This document shows, in pieces, positions 39,296 to 50,196 of a stretch of DNA of 64,000 nucleotides; within the stretch, counting starts at the first letter, position 1; each line of letters starts with the position of its first letter. The DNA comes from Thermodesulfovibrionia bacterium. GTDB lineage: Bacteria > Nitrospirota > Thermodesulfovibrionia > UBA6902. The DNA lies in the NCBI GenBank assembly GCA_947259645.1, contig CAMYND010000002.1, forward strand, positions 1-64,000, written 5' to 3'. Both the position numbers and the translations under genes were made by a program. Under the pieces are notes generated by a model. It ran no database searches. It was not told where the DNA came from and saw only the letters and a list, made by a program, of their open reading frames with translations.

Positions 39296-41905
39296 ATGTC
39301 AGAACCAACGCCATTAATGAGACAATATCAGGAGGTCAAGCGTAATCATCCAGATGCAATTGTTTTTTTTCGTCTCGGTGATTTCTATGAAATGTTTGGC
39401 CAGGACGCGGTAACAGCATCAAAAGTCCTTCAGATTACCCTGACATCAAGGGACAAGGGAAAGGCCGATCCCATACCCATGTGCGGTATCCCTCATTTTG
39501 CTGCTGACAACTATATCTCAAAGCTCATAAAGGCCGGTTACAAGGTCGCGATCTGCGAGCAGGTGGAGGATCCCAAAGAGGCCAAAGGCATTGTAAAGAG
39601 GGATGTGGTCAAGGTCATAACACCGGGTACCTATCACCCTGACAATCCGAAAGAGAATAATTTCATCGTTGGATTTTTTCAAAAGGAGAATATATATGGA
39701 ATCGCCGCGGCTGATGTCACTACAGGCGAATTTTTTCTTTATCAGACCCATAACAGCCTGGAAGATGAGATAAACAGATTTCAGCCAAAGGAGATTCTCT
39801 ACCCTTTTAGTCTTAAAACTACCCAGGTTGTTGAGTGTCTGCGAGATTATTATCTGACGGGGTATGACGACTGGTATTTTGATTATATAGAGGCATACCG
39901 CAAGCTTATTACCTTTTTTAAAGTGACCTCCCTTGACGGATTTGGCTGTGAAGGGATGATCGTCGCGATCTCAGCCGCAGGCGCGCTCCTGACCTACCTT
40001 GAAGAGACCCAGAAAGCCGCGCTTACTTTTAACAGGATACGTGTAGTAAGACGTGAATCAAAGATGCTGCTTGATGCCGTAACTCTGAAAAATCTTGAAA
40101 TAACCGGAAACATGAGCAGCAATGAAATAGAAGGAAGTCTTCTCTGGGTCCTTGATGAGACCTTTACCCCGATGGGCGGACGGTTGCTGAGGACATGGCT
40201 TTTAAACCCGCTCCTAGACGAGGCCGAGATATGCAGGCGACAGGATGCTGTGGAGGCGCTATTACAAGATCAGGAACTGTTTTCCCGGATAGAAGCAGAC
40301 CTGAAAGCTATCTCTGATCTGGAACGCCTTGCCTCGCGCATCAGCAGTGGTACTGCCAATGCAAGAGACCTTATCTCTCTGAAGAACTCTCTGGAACGGC
40401 TCCCTGATTTAAAAGAACTGCTTCACCGCTGCGAAGACGGGGTCATAAAATCCCTGTCAGACCAGATCCATCTTATATCAGACACAAGGGCATTAATTGA
40501 TGAATCCATTGCAGATGAGCCCCCTATGACGGTCAGGGAGGGCGGGCTGATTAAAAAAGGTTTCAATGCTGATATTGATGAACTGAGAGATATGAGCAGC
40601 AGCGGAAAAGACTTTATAGCGGCTCTGCAAACACGGGAGCGGGAAAAAACAGGGATTTCCTCTCTTAAAGTGGGATTTAACAAGGTCTTTGGATATTACA
40701 TAGAAGTCACCAAATCCAATGCCTCCCAGGTGCCTGAGGAGTATATAAGAAAACAGACACTTGTCAATGGTGAACGATTTATCACTCCGGAACTAAAGGA
40801 ATACGAGGCAAAAGTGCTTGGCGCTGAGGAACGGCTCAGGAACCTGGAGTATGAAGTTTTTCTCGGCATACGCGAGAAAATATCAGGCAAGACCGAAAAT
40901 ATTCAGGAAACAGCAGCAGCGATCGCAGAGCTCGATGTGTATCACAGTTTTTCAGATATTGCAAAGAAATATCGGTATGAGCGTCCTCTTGTGTATGATG
41001 GTGATGAAATAAAAATATCCGAGGGCAGACATCCTGTGCTCGACCGGATGACCCTTGGAGATAAATTCATTCCAAACGACTGCTTAATGGACCTCAATTC
41101 AAACAATATCTCGATTATCACGGGCCCGAACATGGCGGGGAAATCGACCTATATGAGGCAGGCAGCCCTTATCGTTTTGATGGCTCAGATCGGAAGCTTT
41201 GTGCCTGCGGCTGAAGCCAGGGTCGGCATCGTTGACCGAATTTTCACGAGGATCGGGGCCTCAGATGTTATTTCCCGGGGACAGAGCACCTTTATGGTGG
41301 AGATGATAGAAACAGCCAATATACTGAACAACGCTACAGAAAAAAGTCTGATCCTGCTTGATGAGGTAGGGAGGGGGACGAGCACCTTTGACGGTATCAG
41401 TATTGCCTGGGCTGTTGTCGAATATATTGCAAAGGAATTAAAGGCGAGAACACTGTTCGCTACTCATTACCATGAACTCACTGAGCTTTCGCTGATTCTC
41501 ACGGGAATACGAAATTTAAATGTAGCTGTAAAAGAGTGGGGTGATGAGATAATTTTTCTCAGGAGGATTGAAGAAGGCGGTGCGGACAAAAGCTATGGCA
41601 TTCAGGTTGCCAGGCTTGCGGGCCTGCCCGAAACAGCGATCAACAGGGCAAAAGATATCCTCTCTAATCTGGAAAAGTCAGAGCTGAATGAACTGGGTGC
41701 TCCAAAACTTGCCTACGCCCCTGGCAACGATGCGCCTCAGGCCCAGGGAGTCGGGCAACTCGACCTCTTTGCCACGCAGGCTGATCCTGTTGTAAAAGAA
41801 CTGCTGGGCCTTGATATTATGAGCATGACTCCTCTTGAGGCGCTGAACAAGCTCTCTGAAATGAAGAAAAAGTTAAATAAAGCGAAAGAGAAAAAAGCGG
41901 AATAA
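39296..41905 (+). CDS. mutS: DNA mismatch repair protein MutS
   Basis: TPLMRQYQEVKRNHPDAIVFFRLGDFYEMF, TGPNMAGKSTYMRQ, LDEVGRGTSTFDG. Confidence 0.98.
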   Translation: MSEPTPLMRQYQEVKRNHPDAIVFFRLGDFYEMFGQDAVTASKVLQITLTSRDKGKADPIPMCGIPHFAADNYISKLIKAGYKVAICEQVEDPKEAKGIVKRDVVKVITPGTYHPDNPKENNFIVGFFQKENIYGIAAADVTTGEFFLYQTHNSLEDEINRFQPKEILYPFSLKTTQVVECLRDYYLTGYDDWYFDYIEAYRKLITFFKVTSLDGFGCEGMIVAISAAGALLTYLEETQKAALTFNRIRVVRRESKMLLDAVTLKNLEITGNMSSNEIEGSLLWVLDETFTPMGGRLLRTWLLNPLLDEAEICRRQDAVEALLQDQELFSRIEADLKAISDLERLASRISSGTANARDLISLKNSLERLPDLKELLHRCEDGVIKSLSDQIHLISDTRALIDESIADEPPMTVREGGLIKKGFNADIDELRDMSSSGKDFIAALQTREREKTGISSLKVGFNKVFGYYIEVTKSNASQVPEEYIRKQTLVNGERFITPELKEYEAKVLGAEERLRNLEYEVFLGIREKISGKTENIQETAAAIAELDVYHSFSDIAKKYRYERPLVYDGDEIKISEGRHPVLDRMTLGDKFIPNDCLMDLNSNNISIITGPNMAGKSTYMRQAALIVLMAQIGSFVPAAEARVGIVDRIFTRIGASDVISRGQSTFMVEMIETANILNNATEKSLILLDEVGRGTSTFDGISIAWAVVEYIAKELKARTLFATHYHELTELSLILTGIRNLNVAVKEWGDEIIFLRRIEEGGADKSYGIQVARLAGLPETAINRAKDILSNLEKSELNELGAPKLAYAPGNDAPQAQGVGQLDLFATQADPVVKELLGLDIMSMTPLEALNKLSEMKKKLNKAKEKKAE

Positions 41906-41938
41906 TCCGGGAGCATTCACAATATATTTTCCGGCTCT

Positions 41939-42799
41939 TTAAAAGGCCCGTGCCCTGAAGTCCAAATCCCTGTATTGAAAAATAATTCCTGTTTCGGTGA
42001 TTTCCCTGACTTTTAACTGACCGGTCACTGTATCACCTTCACGGACAATGCTGCCGTTAATGTTTGCCATACGGGAAGACGGGTTGCCGGAATAAATATG
42101 TCCGGCAATGGTAAATTTTGGAATTTCCTTTTTCAGCTCAGCCGGAAGCTCACTATAAAGCCGGATCTCCTGTTCAGCGCTGTTGATCAATCTTTCAGCA
42201 GGCTCTTCTTCATCCTGAATTATCATACTGCCGGCGACGTCCTGCTCATCCTTGATAATCTTTTTGAGCGCTTCAAGCTCTTCGACAGAAGGATTCAGTT
42301 CCAGGGTTTCCTCAGGGGCATACTGGGTATCCGCTTCATCAGAAACAGAAGGTTCATCATAAGGGACCGCTTCCTCCGCAACCGGTTCCGCTGATTTCTT
42401 AACTGCTTCTGTTGCTGGTTCTACCAAAGCGTTCTCTGTTTTCGGAAGCGCTGCCATATCTTGTTTTATTGCAGGCATGTTATCTCTCTGAACAGCAGCG
42501 GGTGGAGTCAGTTCCGGCTCGCTTTTACTGATGTTTTTTACTGTTGGCTCAGCAATCTCTCGTGACGGCTCACGTGCAGCAGATAACGTTTCCGGCTTAC
42601 TGTCACCTGAATCTGACCGCAGCAGCCATACTGACAGAATAACCGCATTGATCAGTAAGGCTATGAATAAGATATAGGGCCATGCAGGCCGTTTCCGCGG
42701 TCTGTGCATTCCCACGGTATGAACGGTTGACAGGTTTGGAACATTGCCTGCGCTGCGCTTTTCATCCAGTTTTTTCAGTGCATCGAGAATAAAAGACAT
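41939..42799 (-). CDS. gspB: GspB-like general secretion pathway protein
   Basis: MSFILDALKKLDEKR N-terminus, single TM, C-terminal GspB-like domain; adjacent to exeA. Confidence 0.82.
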   Translation of the reverse strand: MSFILDALKKLDEKRSAGNVPNLSTVHTVGMHRPRKRPAWPYILFIALLINAVILSVWLLRSDSGDSKPETLSAAREPSREIAEPTVKNISKSEPELTPPAAVQRDNMPAIKQDMAALPKTENALVEPATEAVKKSAEPVAEEAVPYDEPSVSDEADTQYAPEETLELNPSVEELEALKKIIKDEQDVAGSMIIQDEEEPAERLINSAEQEIRLYSELPAELKKEIPKFTIAGHIYSGNPSSRMANINGSIVREGDTVTGQLKVREITETGIIFQYRDLDFRARAF

Positions 42800-42801
42800 A
42801 T

Positions 42802-44460
42802 TCAGCTGCCCTCACCGTTCTTTGGCACTAATGACGGAAACGATGTTCCTGTTATGCTGTTAATCCGGAGAAAGGTCTGCATGCCCACAACACCGTCGGG
42901 TTTCAAGCCTTCAGAGCGCTGAAAGTTTTTGACACGATTTACCAGTGCTTGAGTATAGGTCATCCCTGTGTCAGGCGGGGCGGACCTCCCCTCAATAATC
43001 GCAAGCTGTTGAGCAAGCCACGGAACTGCGGGATTCTTATTCCCCGGAAAGATGCTCGACTTGTAATGAGGCGGTGCTTTCCAGAGAAGCAGGTAGTCAC
43101 CAAACCAGAGGTCCTCTATACTTTTGACCGGGACGACCAGATCATCAGTTCCGATAGTAATGTATGCTCTATCATTGATCAGCCCTGTCAGGGTGCCGAA
43201 AAACATCTGTCCCTGTTTATCATACAAACGTAAAACAGCAGGGCGGTTTAAATACATGATACTGCGAAGATTTCCACTGCGGTATGAGCAGTGCAGCCCA
43301 AGGGTAAGGGCGTGATCACAGGGGTGACCCTTTTGCTCCGCCCTGTATTCTGCGTCCCACTGTCTAAAGAGAGATTGAAATGCCAGAGTTTCACTCTGTT
43401 CTACAGGCTGGTCACCGGGCCATTTAAGAACCTCATCCTGCATCGAGTCATCCGGCAAAAGATCTTTTACTGCGGCAGGTTTATACATGTACACCTCGTC
43501 TGAATTGAGTACGCTGTCATCAGAAAGAGTTGTCTTCTGCAGCGGTGTTTTCTTGTAATAGGTTGACGCAAGAACGACCCCGACCGCGCATACAATGATC
43601 AGCGGTAAGACCCAGGTATAAGCACTTTTCTTGCGTTGATACTCATCATTCCCCGGCTGGCCGAATATTTCGAGGGCCGCACTCTTCATGATTGACTTGC
43701 TGACCTGTTTTTCCCCGCGGGTATAGGTTCCCAGCAGGGAGCGGTCGCAGATGACATTGATCAAACGGGGGACCCCTCCCGTTAATTTGTACAGATGGTT
43801 GATAGTCCCTTCAGAGAACAGCTGTTCCCGGGAACCTGCAACAGCGAGACGATGTGAAAGATATGCACCAATTTCCTGGCGCGAAAGAGATCCGAGATGA
43901 TATCTGGCTATGATACGCTGCGATAATTGCCGTAATTCAGGCTGCGCAAGCTTGTCTCTTAATTCCGGCTGACCGAGGAGGATTATCTGCAGAAGTTTTT
44001 GATGGCTTGTTTCCAGGTTTGTCAGAAGCCTGAGCTGTTCAAGAACATCAGGGCTGAGGTTCTGCGCCTCATCGATTATGAGAACGGTCTTGCGGCCCTG
44101 CGCATGTGACTCAAAGAGGAAATTGTTAATGAGGTCTATAAATATTTTAATACTGCTGTTTTCCTGATACATGATGCCGAATTCGTCGCAGACCGTTGCA
44201 AGAAGCTCCTCGACCGTTAACTTCGGATTCAGTATAAAAGCGATGGCACTGTTTTCAGGTACCTGATCAAGGAGACAGCGACAGACAGTTGTTTTGCCTG
44301 TACCCACTTCTCCTGTAAGCAGGACAAACCCTCCGTCGCTGCTGAACCCATAGACAAGATGGGCCAGCGCTTCCCTGTGCTGCTCACTCATATACAGATA
44401 ACGAGGGTCTGGAGCGATAGAGAAGGGAGATTCCTTTAATCCGAAATATTCATAGTACAT
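42802..44460 (-). CDS. exeA: ExeA/GspA-type AAA ATPase with peptidoglycan-binding domain
   Basis: MYYEYFGLKESPFSIAPDPRYLYMS, GEVGTGKTT, LIIDEAQNLSPDVLEQLRLLTNLE, C-terminal PG_binding_1 (NFQRSEGLKPDGVVGMQTFLRI). Confidence 0.92.
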   Translation of the reverse strand: MYYEYFGLKESPFSIAPDPRYLYMSEQHREALAHLVYGFSSDGGFVLLTGEVGTGKTTVCRCLLDQVPENSAIAFILNPKLTVEELLATVCDEFGIMYQENSSIKIFIDLINNFLFESHAQGRKTVLIIDEAQNLSPDVLEQLRLLTNLETSHQKLLQIILLGQPELRDKLAQPELRQLSQRIIARYHLGSLSRQEIGAYLSHRLAVAGSREQLFSEGTINHLYKLTGGVPRLINVICDRSLLGTYTRGEKQVSKSIMKSAALEIFGQPGNDEYQRKKSAYTWVLPLIIVCAVGVVLASTYYKKTPLQKTTLSDDSVLNSDEVYMYKPAAVKDLLPDDSMQDEVLKWPGDQPVEQSETLAFQSLFRQWDAEYRAEQKGHPCDHALTLGLHCSYRSGNLRSIMYLNRPAVLRLYDKQGQMFFGTLTGLINDRAYITIGTDDLVVPVKSIEDLWFGDYLLLWKAPPHYKSSIFPGNKNPAVPWLAQQLAIIEGRSAPPDTGMTYTQALVNRVKNFQRSEGLKPDGVVGMQTFLRINSITGTSFPSLVPKNGEGS

Positions 44461-44694
44461 AGTGCTTAACCGTTGTTTAAACCTGCCATATACTCATTAG
44501 GTATGGAAAACCTTTATTTTCGAGTCAGATAACTTTCTTTAAGATTAATATACGGCTTTATGAAAATACAACTTCAATTTAGGGTGAGTCTTTTGTTCAG
44601 ATCAGGAATAGTGCTCAGCGCACGGGAACGGCTTATCTCCGAGAGCATGATTTATGAGAGAAATTACTTGCACTTACTCAGGGGAAAATATAAT

Positions 44695-45552
44695 ATGGTA
44701 AAAAACAGAGGTTCAACTGATCCTATGGCCAGATATAAGAAAATAGATTACAGGAAAAGCTGGAAAGAGATTATTTACTCAATCATATTTGAGGCTGATA
44801 CATTTGAGGGTAAATGGTTTGATATCGCGCTCATTTTGAGCATCATTGCGAGCGTTGTCGTGGTGATGTTTGACAGCGTACAGTCAATAGAGTCAGTACA
44901 TGGTGACCTGCTGTACAAAATCGAGTGGTTTTTCACGATTCTCTTTACGCTGGAGTATATTTTGCGCCTTCTGACCATAGGCCAGCCTGCCAAATATGCC
45001 AGGAGTTTTTTCGGGATTGTAGACTTGATGGCAATACTTCCCACCTATGTAAGCCTGTTAATTCCAGGCAGCCAGTACCTGATAGCCATACGGATATTAC
45101 GAATACTCAGGGTGTTTCGCGTACTTAAAATGGCGCAATATATGCAGGAGTCACGCGTGCTGATACAGGCGCTCTATGCAAGCCGTCGGAAGATTGCGGT
45201 ATTTCTCTTTGCCGTCTTGACCATAGTCGTGATTTTTGGGTCATTGATGTACCTGATAGAGGGAGAGGAGCATGGTTTTACCAGTATTCCCCGCAGCGTG
45301 TACTGGGCTGTTGTAACGTTGACAACTGTTGGCTATGGAGACATTTCTCCCCAGACAAACGTGGGACAGGTGCTTGCATCCATCATCATGATACTGGGGT
45401 ACGGAATTATCGCTGTTCCCACCGGGATTGTTACGGTGGAACTTGCACATGCCAAGGACGCACAAAAAATGCACAGGGTATGTCCGGAGTGCAGCGCGGA
45501 AGATCACAGCCCCGATGCTGTGCATTGCAAGCGGTGCGGATCTAAACTGTAA
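44695..45552 (+). CDS. Voltage-gated-like potassium channel with C-terminal zinc ribbon
   Basis: 6-TM, S4-like RILRILRVFRVLK, selectivity filter TLTTVGYGDI, C-terminal CPECSAEDHSPDAVHCKRCGSKL; tracked ORF starts at 44560 but the N-terminus is likely shorter. Confidence 0.88.
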   Translation: MVKNRGSTDPMARYKKIDYRKSWKEIIYSIIFEADTFEGKWFDIALILSIIASVVVVMFDSVQSIESVHGDLLYKIEWFFTILFTLEYILRLLTIGQPAKYARSFFGIVDLMAILPTYVSLLIPGSQYLIAIRILRILRVFRVLKMAQYMQESRVLIQALYASRRKIAVFLFAVLTIVVIFGSLMYLIEGEEHGFTSIPRSVYWAVVTLTTVGYGDISPQTNVGQVLASIIMILGYGIIAVPTGIVTVELAHAKDAQKMHRVCPECSAEDHSPDAVHCKRCGSKL

Positions 45553-45691
45553 CATATCACCTGATTTACCGTTCTCATGCAATCAAAGGGCGTTATCATC
45601 GTCCTGAGGTTGATTTAATAAAAGAGGTTGTAAATTGAAGCAGGAGGTATTATGCTGTAGGTACTGAGAGATCAGGAAAAGGGAGGATTAT

Positions 45692-46306
45692 ATGTTTAAA
45701 CGAAGGGAATCCAAAGACACAGAACCGGAACAATACAGGGAGGATGAAAAAATGGAAGCTCTGGATAAAATTCCAAAGGGGGTATCAGCGGGTCACCGGC
45801 CGAATTCAATTGTAAAAGGCAGCAAGCTGACTGGAGATATCATAATAAACTATGACATGGAAATGGACGGGGAGGTCGAAGGAAATATTACCTCCGAGCA
45901 AAAATCCAATGTGATCATTAAAGGCAGCTGCAAGGGGAATATTCATACAAAAGAAGGCAATGTCGATATTGAAGGAAAAATGAGCAAAGGTGATATTGTT
46001 GCCGGAGGGGACATAAGAATAACAGGAAGCTTCAAGGGAGGCAAAGTGGAGTCCCGTGGCACTATATATGTCAATGGGGAGTTCAGCGGCAAACTGGAGG
46101 CTAAAGACATAGAAATAGGCGCCGGCGCGAAAGGATCGGGAGAACTGTTTTACCGCGAGCATATTGCCATTGCAAAAGGGGCTGATGTGGAAGTAAACAT
46201 AAGCCGCCTGCAGGGGAGCCAGAAAGAGCAAAAGAAAAATTCAGAGGCAAAGGTTGTAAATATAGAGAGGACTGTTCAGGAAATAAAGGAAGAGAAAAAA
46301 AAGTAA
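45692..46306 (+). CDS. Bactofilin (polymer-forming cytoskeletal protein)
   Basis: SIVKGSKLTGDIIINYDMEMDGEVEGNI... repetitive beta-helix pattern. Confidence 0.9.
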   Translation: MFKRRESKDTEPEQYREDEKMEALDKIPKGVSAGHRPNSIVKGSKLTGDIIINYDMEMDGEVEGNITSEQKSNVIIKGSCKGNIHTKEGNVDIEGKMSKGDIVAGGDIRITGSFKGGKVESRGTIYVNGEFSGKLEAKDIEIGAGAKGSGELFYREHIAIAKGADVEVNISRLQGSQKEQKKNSEAKVVNIERTVQEIKEEKKK

Positions 46307-46323
46307 TATTTATATCCGTGTAA

Positions 46324-46416
46324 ATGCCTGAAAAAATCATAAAGACCTGCCGGAGCTGTAAGCGAAAAAAAGCAATGATTACTTTCAATGACAGAGACTT
46401 TATTGACAAAAAATAA
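46324..46416 (+). CDS. Possible 30-aa CxxC micro-ORF
   Basis: MPEKIIKTCRSCKRKKAMITFNDRDFIDKK*; no clear SD. Confidence 0.25.
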   Translation: MPEKIIKTCRSCKRKKAMITFNDRDFIDKK

Positions 46417-46483
46417 ACTATCCATTAAAGTCTTTTATCATTGTTAGCGCCTGATCAGACTCTGAAAAGAAAGGGGTACCATT

Positions 46484-46804
46484 ATGGAAAGAAGACGTAC
46501 CGAGAGACACACTGTTAAATTGAAAGCTGAACGCCTTTCCTGTACGCATAACTGTTCTGTGTTCATTGAGAACCTGTCGGAACGCGGCATCCATCTGATT
46601 ACAACCCCGCCGAAGAAAAAGGACTATATACCCGGCTCTGAAATTGATCTGAGGTTTGAACTTAAATCAGGTGATGAGATCAAGCTGAACTGTAATGTGA
46701 AATGGGCCTACAATAACTCGAAAGAGGACATGACCAACAGCGTTGGTCTTGAAATTGTTGATCCTCCCGATGAGTACAAGGATTTTTTAAAGACACTCCA
46801 GTAA
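46484..46804 (+). CDS. PilZ domain protein
   Basis: RRTER and ENLSERG motifs. Confidence 0.75.
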   Translation: MERRRTERHTVKLKAERLSCTHNCSVFIENLSERGIHLITTPPKKKDYIPGSEIDLRFELKSGDEIKLNCNVKWAYNNSKEDMTNSVGLEIVDPPDEYKDFLKTLQ

Positions 46805-46818
46805 ATCAGGGTAACTGT

Positions 46819-47958
46819 TTAAAACTCCAGAACCATTTCTATCCCTCTGTCCAGATGTTCAATGGGGGAATAAAAATGAGGGGAGAAACGAATCCCGCCG
46901 CTGCGGTGTGCACAGATAACCCTGTTGCTCATAAGGTATTCATAGAGGGCGCCATTATCCCGGTTCAGCCGCTGGAACGTCACGATACCCGCATACCTTC
47001 CCTGTTCCCGGGAAGTTATAAGCTCAAGTTCATGCCGGGAATCAATGATATTCATTAAATACTCGCTTCTCCTGAGAACTTCTTTCTCAACAGACTCCAT
47101 ACCTGCCTCAAGGAGCAGCGACAGACTTGCCTGCAGAGCATGAATGCCTATCATGTTCGGACTCCCGCATTCAAATCGGCGGGCCGTCAGAGAAGGCTCC
47201 CAGTCCCTTCTGTCAAAGTCCCCTAATGCCCTGACCATATGCCACCCGTATTGATTAAGGGTCAGGCGATCTCTCGATGCAGGGGAGCTGTAGAAAATAG
47301 CGAGACCCTCGGGCCCGAGCATCCATTTGTGACCGTCAGCCATAACAAAATCCGCCTGTATGTCCATGACATCAAAAGGGACCGCTCCGACACTTTGTAT
47401 AGCATCAACGCAAAACAGAATATTTTTGTCTTTGCAGAACTGCCCCACGGTGTTCAGATCAGTCTTCAGGCCCGTGGAGAACTGAACTGAACTGATAGTA
47501 AGCAATCTGGTTTTAGCATCTACCAGTGAGAAGAGGGCTTCTTCCGGTGAAGCAGCGCTCTTCAGGTCTGCTTCCCTGAATTCAACACCTCTTTTTGCAA
47601 GAGACTGCCATACAATCCTGTTGGAAGGAAACTCATCATTGCTGCTGACTATATTGTCTCCCGCGGACCAGTCTATTCCGTAGGCGACTATCGACAAAGC
47701 CTCTGAAGTGTTTTTAAGAAGAGCGATGTCATTAGAAGAGGGAGCATTGATTAGTTCGCCGGCCTTTCTTTTCAGGCTTTCCTCAACTTTGAGCCATTCC
47801 AGATACCGGGCTGAGCCTTCATATAGATTTTCATCGGCAAACTTCCGGACAGCCTCTGCGGTGCGACGGGGCCAGGGAGAAACACCGGCATGATTCAGAT
47901 ATGCGAGGTCTTCACGCAGGTTAAATTCATTTAATATACTCTTGTTCATTCGCGGCAT
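46819..47958 (-). CDS. Class V PLP-dependent aminotransferase
   Basis: YLNHAGVSPWPRRTAEAV, VDAIQSVGAVPFDVMDIQADFVMADGHKWMLGPEG. Confidence 0.92.
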   Translation of the reverse strand: MPRMNKSILNEFNLREDLAYLNHAGVSPWPRRTAEAVRKFADENLYEGSARYLEWLKVEESLKRKAGELINAPSSNDIALLKNTSEALSIVAYGIDWSAGDNIVSSNDEFPSNRIVWQSLAKRGVEFREADLKSAASPEEALFSLVDAKTRLLTISSVQFSTGLKTDLNTVGQFCKDKNILFCVDAIQSVGAVPFDVMDIQADFVMADGHKWMLGPEGLAIFYSSPASRDRLTLNQYGWHMVRALGDFDRRDWEPSLTARRFECGSPNMIGIHALQASLSLLLEAGMESVEKEVLRRSEYLMNIIDSRHELELITSREQGRYAGIVTFQRLNRDNGALYEYLMSNRVICAHRSGGIRFSPHFYSPIEHLDRGIEMVLEF

Positions 47959-47982
47959 ACATGCGCTGTGATTATGAAAGGC

Positions 47983-49875
47983 CTACTTCTGTGCTTCCTT
48001 AATAATTCTCTCCACATCTTCTCTTTCAAGGATCTCTTCCTTGATAAGCTCTTCAGCCAGCCTTTCAAGGGCAGGTTTATTTGACGATAATATTACTTCA
48101 GCCCGTTCCTCTGCATCAACGATCAACTTTCGTATCTCCTGGTCCATAAGCCAAGCCATGTCATCACTATAATGCTTAGGTGCGGACAACTCTCTGCCAA
48201 GGAATGGATGTTCCTCACCCCTGCCCAGACTGATCGGGCCGACTTTATCACTCATCCCCCACTGAGCGACCATCTTTTCCGCAAGAGAAGAAGCCTCTTT
48301 TAAGTCGCTTTGAGCACCGGTGCTGACATCATTGAATATGATCTTCTCGGCGACTCTTCCTGCCATTGCAACGCACAGTCTGTTCATGAGATATGATTTC
48401 GGATAATAATGTCTGTCTTCTTCCGGCAGCAACTGGGTGACACCCATGGCCATGCCGCGGGGAATTATGCTTACTTTATGAATAGGATCAGTCCCGGGAA
48501 GCTGATGGGCTACAAGGGTGTGACCGGCTTCATGGTAGGCTGTTATCTTTTTTTCCAGTTCACTGACAGTGTCATCTCGGACAGCACCCATAAGAATTTT
48601 GTCACGGGCTTCGTCAAAGTCATCCATCTCGATTTTCTCTTTATTATTTCTGATTGCTATTAAAGCAGCCTCATTTGTCAGATTTTCAAGATCAGCGCCT
48701 GACATGCCCGGTGTGCCCTTTGCAATCTCTCCGAGGTCTATCTGATCTGACAGGATTTTATCTTTCACATGCACTTCCAGTATTGCCTTTCGGTCTTTGA
48801 CACCAGGCCGGTCAATTACTACATGTCTATCAAAACGACCCGGCCGCAAAAGAGCGGCATCAAGAACATCAGGCCTGTTTGTTGCCGCAATCACAATTAC
48901 TTCCTCATTCTGTTCAAACCCGTCGAGCTCACTTAAAAGCTGGTTCAGGGTCTGCTCTCTCTCATCGTGTCCTCCACCGAGTCCTGCACCCCGGGTCCGC
49001 CCAACCGCATCAATTTCATCTATGAAAATAATGCTTGGCTGAGACGCCTTTGCCTTGAGGAACATGTCCCGAACACGGGAAGCGCCAACACCGACAAACA
49101 TCTCAATAAACTCTGATGCGCTTATGCTGTAAAAAGGGACTTTTGCCTCGCCTGCAACGGCCCGGGCAAGGAGGGTTTTTCCTGTACCGGGAGGTCCTAT
49201 CAACAGTACACCTCTGGGCACTTTGGCGCCCAATTTTCGAAATTTTGTCGGATCCTTCAGGAAATCTATTGTCTCTTTCAGCTCACGCTTGGCATTTTCC
49301 ATGCCTGCTACATCCTGAAAGGATATATCAGATTTTTCAGCGCTATGGAGCTTTGCCTTGCTGGATCCGAATGAGAAAAGGCCCCCCGGCCCTCCCTGAA
49401 CTTTCTGGGCACTCCGCATTATGATCAACCAGATCCCTATAATCACTATCCAGGGAAGCAACCCTACCACAAACTGCCAGAATGGCGATAGATGTTCTGA
49501 AGACTCAACATCTATAAAAACACCTTTTTCCCTAAGAAGCAAAATCAGTCCCTCCCCCTGAAATGAAGGAAGAACTGTCAGAAATTTATTGATTTTTCTG
49601 GATTGAGGTGCGTTGGGAAGATAGAGATCAATACTTTTCTTTAATTCCCCTCTGATATGAAGTTCTTTAATGGTTACTGAAAGAACATTATCAGCATTCA
49701 GCTGCTCCATAAATTCACTGTAACTGATCTTCTGAGTCGCTGGCTCTCTCACTTCAGACATGAGGCTGGACAGGTATATACTGATAACAGCAAGGACCAT
49801 GATGATGAAGAACCTTGATTTGGGGTCTTTTGCTTTGTCAGTTAGATAGGTTTTGATATCAGGATCTTCAGGCAT
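47983..49875 (-). CDS. ftsH: ATP-dependent zinc metalloprotease FtsH
   Basis: [21 protein letters not shown] region, HEAGH zinc motif. Confidence 0.97.
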   Translation of the reverse strand: MPEDPDIKTYLTDKAKDPKSRFFIIMVLAVISIYLSSLMSEVREPATQKISYSEFMEQLNADNVLSVTIKELHIRGELKKSIDLYLPNAPQSRKINKFLTVLPSFQGEGLILLLREKGVFIDVESSEHLSPFWQFVVGLLPWIVIIGIWLIIMRSAQKVQGGPGGLFSFGSSKAKLHSAEKSDISFQDVAGMENAKRELKETIDFLKDPTKFRKLGAKVPRGVLLIGPPGTGKTLLARAVAGEAKVPFYSISASEFIEMFVGVGASRVRDMFLKAKASQPSIIFIDEIDAVGRTRGAGLGGGHDEREQTLNQLLSELDGFEQNEEVIVIAATNRPDVLDAALLRPGRFDRHVVIDRPGVKDRKAILEVHVKDKILSDQIDLGEIAKGTPGMSGADLENLTNEAALIAIRNNKEKIEMDDFDEARDKILMGAVRDDTVSELEKKITAYHEAGHTLVAHQLPGTDPIHKVSIIPRGMAMGVTQLLPEEDRHYYPKSYLMNRLCVAMAGRVAEKIIFNDVSTGAQSDLKEASSLAEKMVAQWGMSDKVGPISLGRGEEHPFLGRELSAPKHYSDDMAWLMDQEIRKLIVDAEERAEVILSSNKPALERLAEELIKEEILEREDVERIIKEAQK

Positions 49876-50196
49876 AATTATTTTTCAGTTGCAGCGAGAG
49901 CACGTTGTTCCTTTCATTTTTCTGTAGAGAACGGTATTACCGGAATCCTCTAACTATTGTATTGTTATCAAAAAAAAAGTATAAGTCAATGTCAGGGCAC
50001 TAAATATCAGGGGCAATAAATAAAAGGAGCTGCCATAATTGTCTTTCTCGATACCTCGATGACGAGTTGGGTTAGAGTGATTAATTGTGGCACTTTTTTA
50101 TGGAAATGGTGTTTAATATGTTGTATGTTTTTTATGAATATGGTTTATTTTACCGTGAGCTGCTGAAAAATTTCATATACACATCAGGGTGAATCT

